From Bacteriovorax sp. (GTDB lineage: Bacteria > Bdellovibrionota > Bacteriovoracia > Bacteriovoracales > Bacteriovoracaceae): a stretch of DNA of 64,000 nt. The notes under the pieces were generated by a model. It was not told the DNA's origin. It did no database searches and saw nothing but the letters and a program-made list of their open reading frames with translations. The stretch is taken from the NCBI GenBank assembly GCA_014377485.1, contig JACMPM010000029.1:37786-101785 (forward strand). Direction: 5' to 3'. Positions within the stretch are counted from its first letter, which is position 1. Every line of letters starts with the position of its first letter. The translations under genes were made by a program, and so were the position numbers. Positions 61,427-64,000 of the stretch are shown here, piece after piece.

Positions 61427-62626
61427 CTAAAGCGAGTCATTTCTAGCAACATGGCTAAAGAGGAGGAAATCTGTGATATAACTTTGCGACTCAATACTTT
61501 GAAGAACATTTAAGTGAGTCTTTTTTTGACGAATTTCAGTGGTGTTAAGCTCTTTTAAAAAAGAAGGCAACTCTAATGAAAAATCCGGTATGGTTGAGTC
61601 ACCATCACCATAGACATTATTTGGATCTATTTTTATTTTCCATTTTTTAAAATGTTTTGGGTAATATAAAAATATATTTTCCAATTCTTTTTTCTTTAAC
61701 CAAACTCCATGATGAACGGTCTTTTGTCCATGGCCACTTAAATACAAAATTGGTTTTAATATTTTTGGTTTCAAGCCAATTGGAGCATCCAGTAATTGAT
61801 GAAATTGACGGGCGCGAGTTATGTGAAAATCTATGAATTTCATTCTAGCTTCATTCTCAATTTCATTTTCAATAGTGAGTCCACAATTTTCATGAAATAG
61901 ACCATACCGATTTTTCTTCCATACCATCGGATTATGAAGTTCGAGTGAGTGAAGTTTACCATTTTCATCTTGAACTAAGTCCAATCCTGGTGGAGGGAGA
62001 AGATAGTAACTTGATTCAAACGAACTAAAGGCAAGTGGCGTTTGCATATTTTGGTTAAGCCCAAACTTGATTCCGTAATGCATATTACGAAACATCGCCA
62101 TCAGCCCTCTAAAAGGAGTGGCAGATAAAATAATTTTATCGAAGTGATTTAAGCCTTCCCAATTTTCTATTGCATTATCAAAGTCCTGAACTCCAAATCG
62201 CAAATAGTAGCTTGTGATGAGAGAGCCAAAGCTGTGAGAGACTAAAATAAGCGATGAATCAGGATGAAGTCTTTTACATTTAATCACTAATTCATTAAGT
62301 GCAATTATACCTTTGTAAGGATCGCGCCTCCAATCCCAGGCTAGTGGATAAATGGACTGAATTCCAATACGTTTTAAATGAGAAATAGTTTTATCATAAG
62401 CATCTTCACGAATGAGTCCACCAAGAATTTTTTTATCGTTTATGAGCGAATGAGGCTTAAGTTGGCTGGCACCTGGAACAAAAATTCCATCGATTGGAAG
62501 AGCAAGTGTTTTTCTTCCAAAAAGAACTTCTTTAGTATCTCCCCAGATTAGTTTTCCTGATTTTTCATCTTGAAGTGTTGTTCCGTAATATCCTGGAACG
62601 AAAATGGCAATTTGCTTTTTTTGCAT
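61427..62626 (-). CDS. LCAT-like alpha/beta hydrolase (acyltransferase/lipase)
   Basis: 399 residues. VPGYYGTTLQDEKSGKLIWG is the oxyanion/lid region of the lecithin:cholesterol acyltransferase family, PLAWDWRRDPYK follows, and the nucleophile is Ser132 in LVSHSFGSLI. The catalytic Asp may lie in VYGDGDSTIPDFS and the His in KKTHLNVL near the end. No signal peptide, so cytoplasmic or peripheral. Likely hydrolyses or transacylates phospholipids. Starts 2 bp after the upstream DUF3833 lipoprotein stop; the two probably act on the same lipid. Confidence 0.83.
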   Translation of the reverse strand: MQKKQIAIFVPGYYGTTLQDEKSGKLIWGDTKEVLFGRKTLALPIDGIFVPGASQLKPHSLINDKKILGGLIREDAYDKTISHLKRIGIQSIYPLAWDWRRDPYKGIIALNELVIKCKRLHPDSSLILVSHSFGSLITSYYLRFGVQDFDNAIENWEGLNHFDKIILSATPFRGLMAMFRNMHYGIKFGLNQNMQTPLAFSSFESSYYLLPPPGLDLVQDENGKLHSLELHNPMVWKKNRYGLFHENCGLTIENEIENEARMKFIDFHITRARQFHQLLDAPIGLKPKILKPILYLSGHGQKTVHHGVWLKKKELENIFLYYPKHFKKWKIKIDPNNVYGDGDSTIPDFSLELPSFLKELNTTEIRQKKTHLNVLQSIESQSYITDFLLFSHVARNDSL

Positions 62627-62628
62627 CT

Positions 62629-63174
62629 TTATTTTATTTTTCTTATGCTCAAAATAACTTCACCTAAAGTGATAAAAAATTTACTCATGTAAGAGTGATT
62701 AAGCAAAGTGTCTTCGTCGATCAGGTACATCCAATCTTCAAACTGAACATGAAGATGATTATTTTCTTCAGGTAAGACTAAAGTATAATTCCAGAATAAA
62801 GTATTGCCTGCGATCTTTCCCACGGCGCGACCATGGACATCACTAGCAAAGCCAAGGTATTCATTTTCTTTAATTTTTTGAAGAGTCCAAACACGTTTAA
62901 ACTTCGATCCATCATTGTAGACAAAGTCCTCGTTTAGCGTGCAGGTATTGTCTTTCCAAGAAGCATCCATTGTTACAACGAATGTTTTTTTCACTTTATT
63001 AAATCTGTCCTTAAATAATCCATGAGCAATAAGCTTTCCATTGAAAAATTTTTCTAAGCTAAATGCTGGTTTAGAATTTTTATAAGCTTCGACAGAAGTA
63101 GAGCATCCTGAAAACATAAGAGGAAAAATGCAACATGCCGCCATCAATTTCCATATTTTTTTGTAATTTTTCAT
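62629..63174 (-). CDS. DUF3833 lipoprotein, copy B
   Basis: 181 residues, lipobox LMFSGC (Cys24). FSLEKFFNGKLIAHGLFKDR, ASWKDNTCTLNEDFVYNDGS, HVQFEDWMYLIDEDTLLNHS and KFFITLGEV align along the whole length with copy A (35703-36230). DUF3833 proteins are envelope lipoproteins of unknown role, usually in CFA/DUF1365 clusters; here the partner is an LCAT-like gene 2 bp downstream, which supports a lipid-related function. Confidence 0.86.
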   Translation of the reverse strand: MKNYKKIWKLMAACCIFPLMFSGCSTSVEAYKNSKPAFSLEKFFNGKLIAHGLFKDRFNKVKKTFVVTMDASWKDNTCTLNEDFVYNDGSKFKRVWTLQKIKENEYLGFASDVHGRAVGKIAGNTLFWNYTLVLPEENNHLHVQFEDWMYLIDEDTLLNHSYMSKFFITLGEVILSIRKIK

Positions 63175-63381
63175 CAGGCATCCTTTTGTTTAACGTTCTG
63201 AGAAATTATGCTCTTTTTTATAGTTTTTGGTCAATGGGCACTAGAGTAGACATTGGTCGATCATACCTTTTAATTATTGAAATTATTTTAATCTTGAAAA
63301 TGAGTTAAGCCCTTAATCTACCTTTTGGGAACTCAAATAATAATTATTAAGGTATTTTTTACTAATACTAGGCCCGAATAT

Positions 63382-63570
63382 TTAGGATGTCTTATTTAGA
63401 CTATTGCGATCTTGCTTTCGGTGCTTTTCAGTAACACCTTCTGTTCTGGTCGTATCATCTCTTGGTGGCATATTGGGTTTTATACCCCGGCTACGTTCCA
63501 TTATATCGTCTTTAACGGATTCTTTTTTATTGGGCTTTGTACTTGGTTGTGATCCATGTTTGAAGGTCAT
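63382..63570 (-). CDS. Small hydrophilic protein, unknown
   Basis: 62 residues from the ATG at 63570, with AAGGAG about 6 bases upstream. Very polar (TFKHGSQPSTKPNKKESVKD, IKPNMPPRDDTTRTEGVTEK), likely disordered, no membrane segment or Cys. An upstream in-frame start at 63606 is less likely. Function unknown; the good ribosome site is the main support. Confidence 0.5.
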   Translation of the reverse strand: MTFKHGSQPSTKPNKKESVKDDIMERSRGIKPNMPPRDDTTRTEGVTEKHRKQDRNSLNKTS

Positions 63571-63663
63571 AAGGGCTCCTTTTTTTTTTGAACTCACAGA
63601 ATACATTGCAAAGCCAATGCCCTCAATTTAGGATTTTCTTTTGTAGCCCTAAAAAAAAATGTC

Positions 63664-63790
63664 GAGACTATAGATTAAATTAGAACACCTTTCTCTCAAA
63701 ATACTACTCGGATCACTTCCCTCTTACGGGATTTTAAACGAAGACGTGGTTAGAATATTTGAGGTGTTTTATTTAAATATCTTGGCTGAC
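63664..63790 (+). repeat. Dispersed repeat, copy D (longest)
   Basis: GAGACTATAGATTAAATTAG then AACACCTTTCTCTCAAAATA, CTCTTACGGGATTTTAAACG, AAGACGTGGTTAGAATATTT. It combines the parts seen separately in copies A, B and C (5' and middle) and at 44014 (3' part). Lies between the small protein gene and the Rieske gene; no coding frame stays open through it. Confidence 0.65.
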
Positions 63791-63824
63791 GCAAAGTGAT
63801 CAATGGTGACCATAATAATTTTGT

Positions 63825-63853
63825 TGAAAGCCCCGAAATGTCAGAGGCTTTCA
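63825..63853 (-). terminator. Hairpin after the Rieske gene
   Basis: TGAAAGCC ... GGCTTTCA, 8-bp arms and a 13-base loop, about 18 bp after the minus-strand stop at 63871; followed by ACAAAATTATT without a long T-run. Confidence 0.5.
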
Positions 63854-63870
63854 GTAGAGTTATCAAAAAA

Positions 63871-64000
63871 TTATAACGGATGATCACTTTTATGGATCTC
63901 TCCTGGAGAATACTTAGGAATATCTTTGTTATCATCAGCAGCTTTAAGGTCGCTATTGGCGGGACCTTCTATAACTTTTCCATGACAATCAAAACGTGAA
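63871..64000 (-). CDS. Rieske [2Fe-2S] protein, C-terminal end (cut by window edge)
   Basis: The last 42 residues are visible: SRFDCHGKVIEGPANSDLK followed by a polar tail to TAA. The pattern SRFDxxGxVxxGPAxxxL is the segment right after the second Cys-x-x-His of Rieske proteins, as in bc-complex or dioxygenase ferredoxin types. The first part, including all cluster ligands, lies beyond the window. Confidence 0.65.
   Translation of the reverse strand, partial: SRFDCHGKVIEGPANSDLKAADDNKDIPKYSPGEIHKSDHPL

Noticed and set aside
63404..63631. 75-codon plus-strand ORF
   Set aside because: Antisense to the small hydrophilic gene, which has the better ribosome site.

Overview
The window comes from an AT-rich bacterial chromosome. 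Shine-Dalgarno sequences are AGGAGG-like, many ORFs overlap as ATGA, and lipoproteins and Sec-exported proteins are abundant. The mix of a CarD regulator, peptidoglycan-cutting enzymes (MepA, a GH23 lytic transglycosylase), a secreted trypsin and unusual secreted caspase-like and papain-like proteins would suit a Bdellovibrionota (Bacteriovorax-like) or other delta-type lineage. That placement is inference; there is no rRNA or marker gene here to fix it. No tRNA, rRNA, CRISPR array or intact transposase was seen.

Layout. (1) 1-7.5 kb, minus strand: exopolysaccharide/O-antigen locus with a GT2 enzyme (cut by the left edge), Wzy/WaaL-type polymerase-ligase, Wzz-type co-polymerase, CpsD-like ATPase, two paralogous phosphoglycosyl transferases, GalE, and an EntD/Sfp-type phosphopantetheinyl transferase. 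A good sigma-54 promoter (TGGCACG-N4-ATGCA) precedes the last transcription unit. (2) 7.9-15 kb: housekeeping genes uvrB, lysA, a YeiH-type membrane protein, a nitroreductase, cysS and carD. (3) 15.5-33.8 kb: secreted and envelope proteins, including two clan-CD (caspase-like) His/Cys proteins, a permuted NlpC/P60-like protein, a 5'-nucleotidase, two alkaline-phosphatase-superfamily 'sulfatases' without the CxPxR motif, a large Ser/Asn-rich exported protein, a lytic transglycosylase and a metallophosphatase. (4) 33.9-40 kb: a seven-gene minus-strand unit (FAD oxidoreductase, DUF1365, CFA-type methyltransferase, chalcone-isomerase-like, DUF3833 lipoprotein, NTF2-like, DUF2878-SDR fusion), nearly every junction overlapping. 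It resembles lipid-modification/photo-oxidative-stress clusters of other proteobacteria. (5) 40-47.5 kb: mepA, an SsuABC/Tau-type ABC importer whose permease has a broken 5' end, a SWIB protein, BON and glycine-zipper stress proteins, and mgtE. (6) 48.5-57 kb: phytoene-desaturase-like oxidoreductase, DoxX-DUF2071 fusion, bacterial cryptochrome/photolyase, OsmC, lipocalin, small exported proteins and a trypsin. (7) 57-64 kb: a DnaQ-GIY-YIG protein coupled to a PD-(D/E)XK-XPD helicase, an LCAT-like acyltransferase coupled to a second DUF3833 lipoprotein, and the end of a Rieske protein.

The intergenic space holds many gene remnants found by reading frames across stop codons: an LptF/LptG permease tail, a truncated antibiotic-biosynthesis-monooxygenase domain, a VOC/glyoxalase pseudogene, a DUF2452 pseudogene, an S9 prolyl-oligopeptidase tail, a second copy of the 3' end of the Ser/Asn-rich gene, and several unidentified fragments. 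A dispersed, same-orientation repeat family of about 60-110 bp lies near 41.3, 44.6, 47.5 and 63.7 kb. Together these indicate ongoing decay of accessory genes.

The most promising leads for something new are the secreted caspase-fold/permuted-papain set, the paired nuclease-helicase operon at 57-61 kb, and the dispersed stress genes (DUF3833 copies, photolyase, CFA operon, lipocalin, OsmC).
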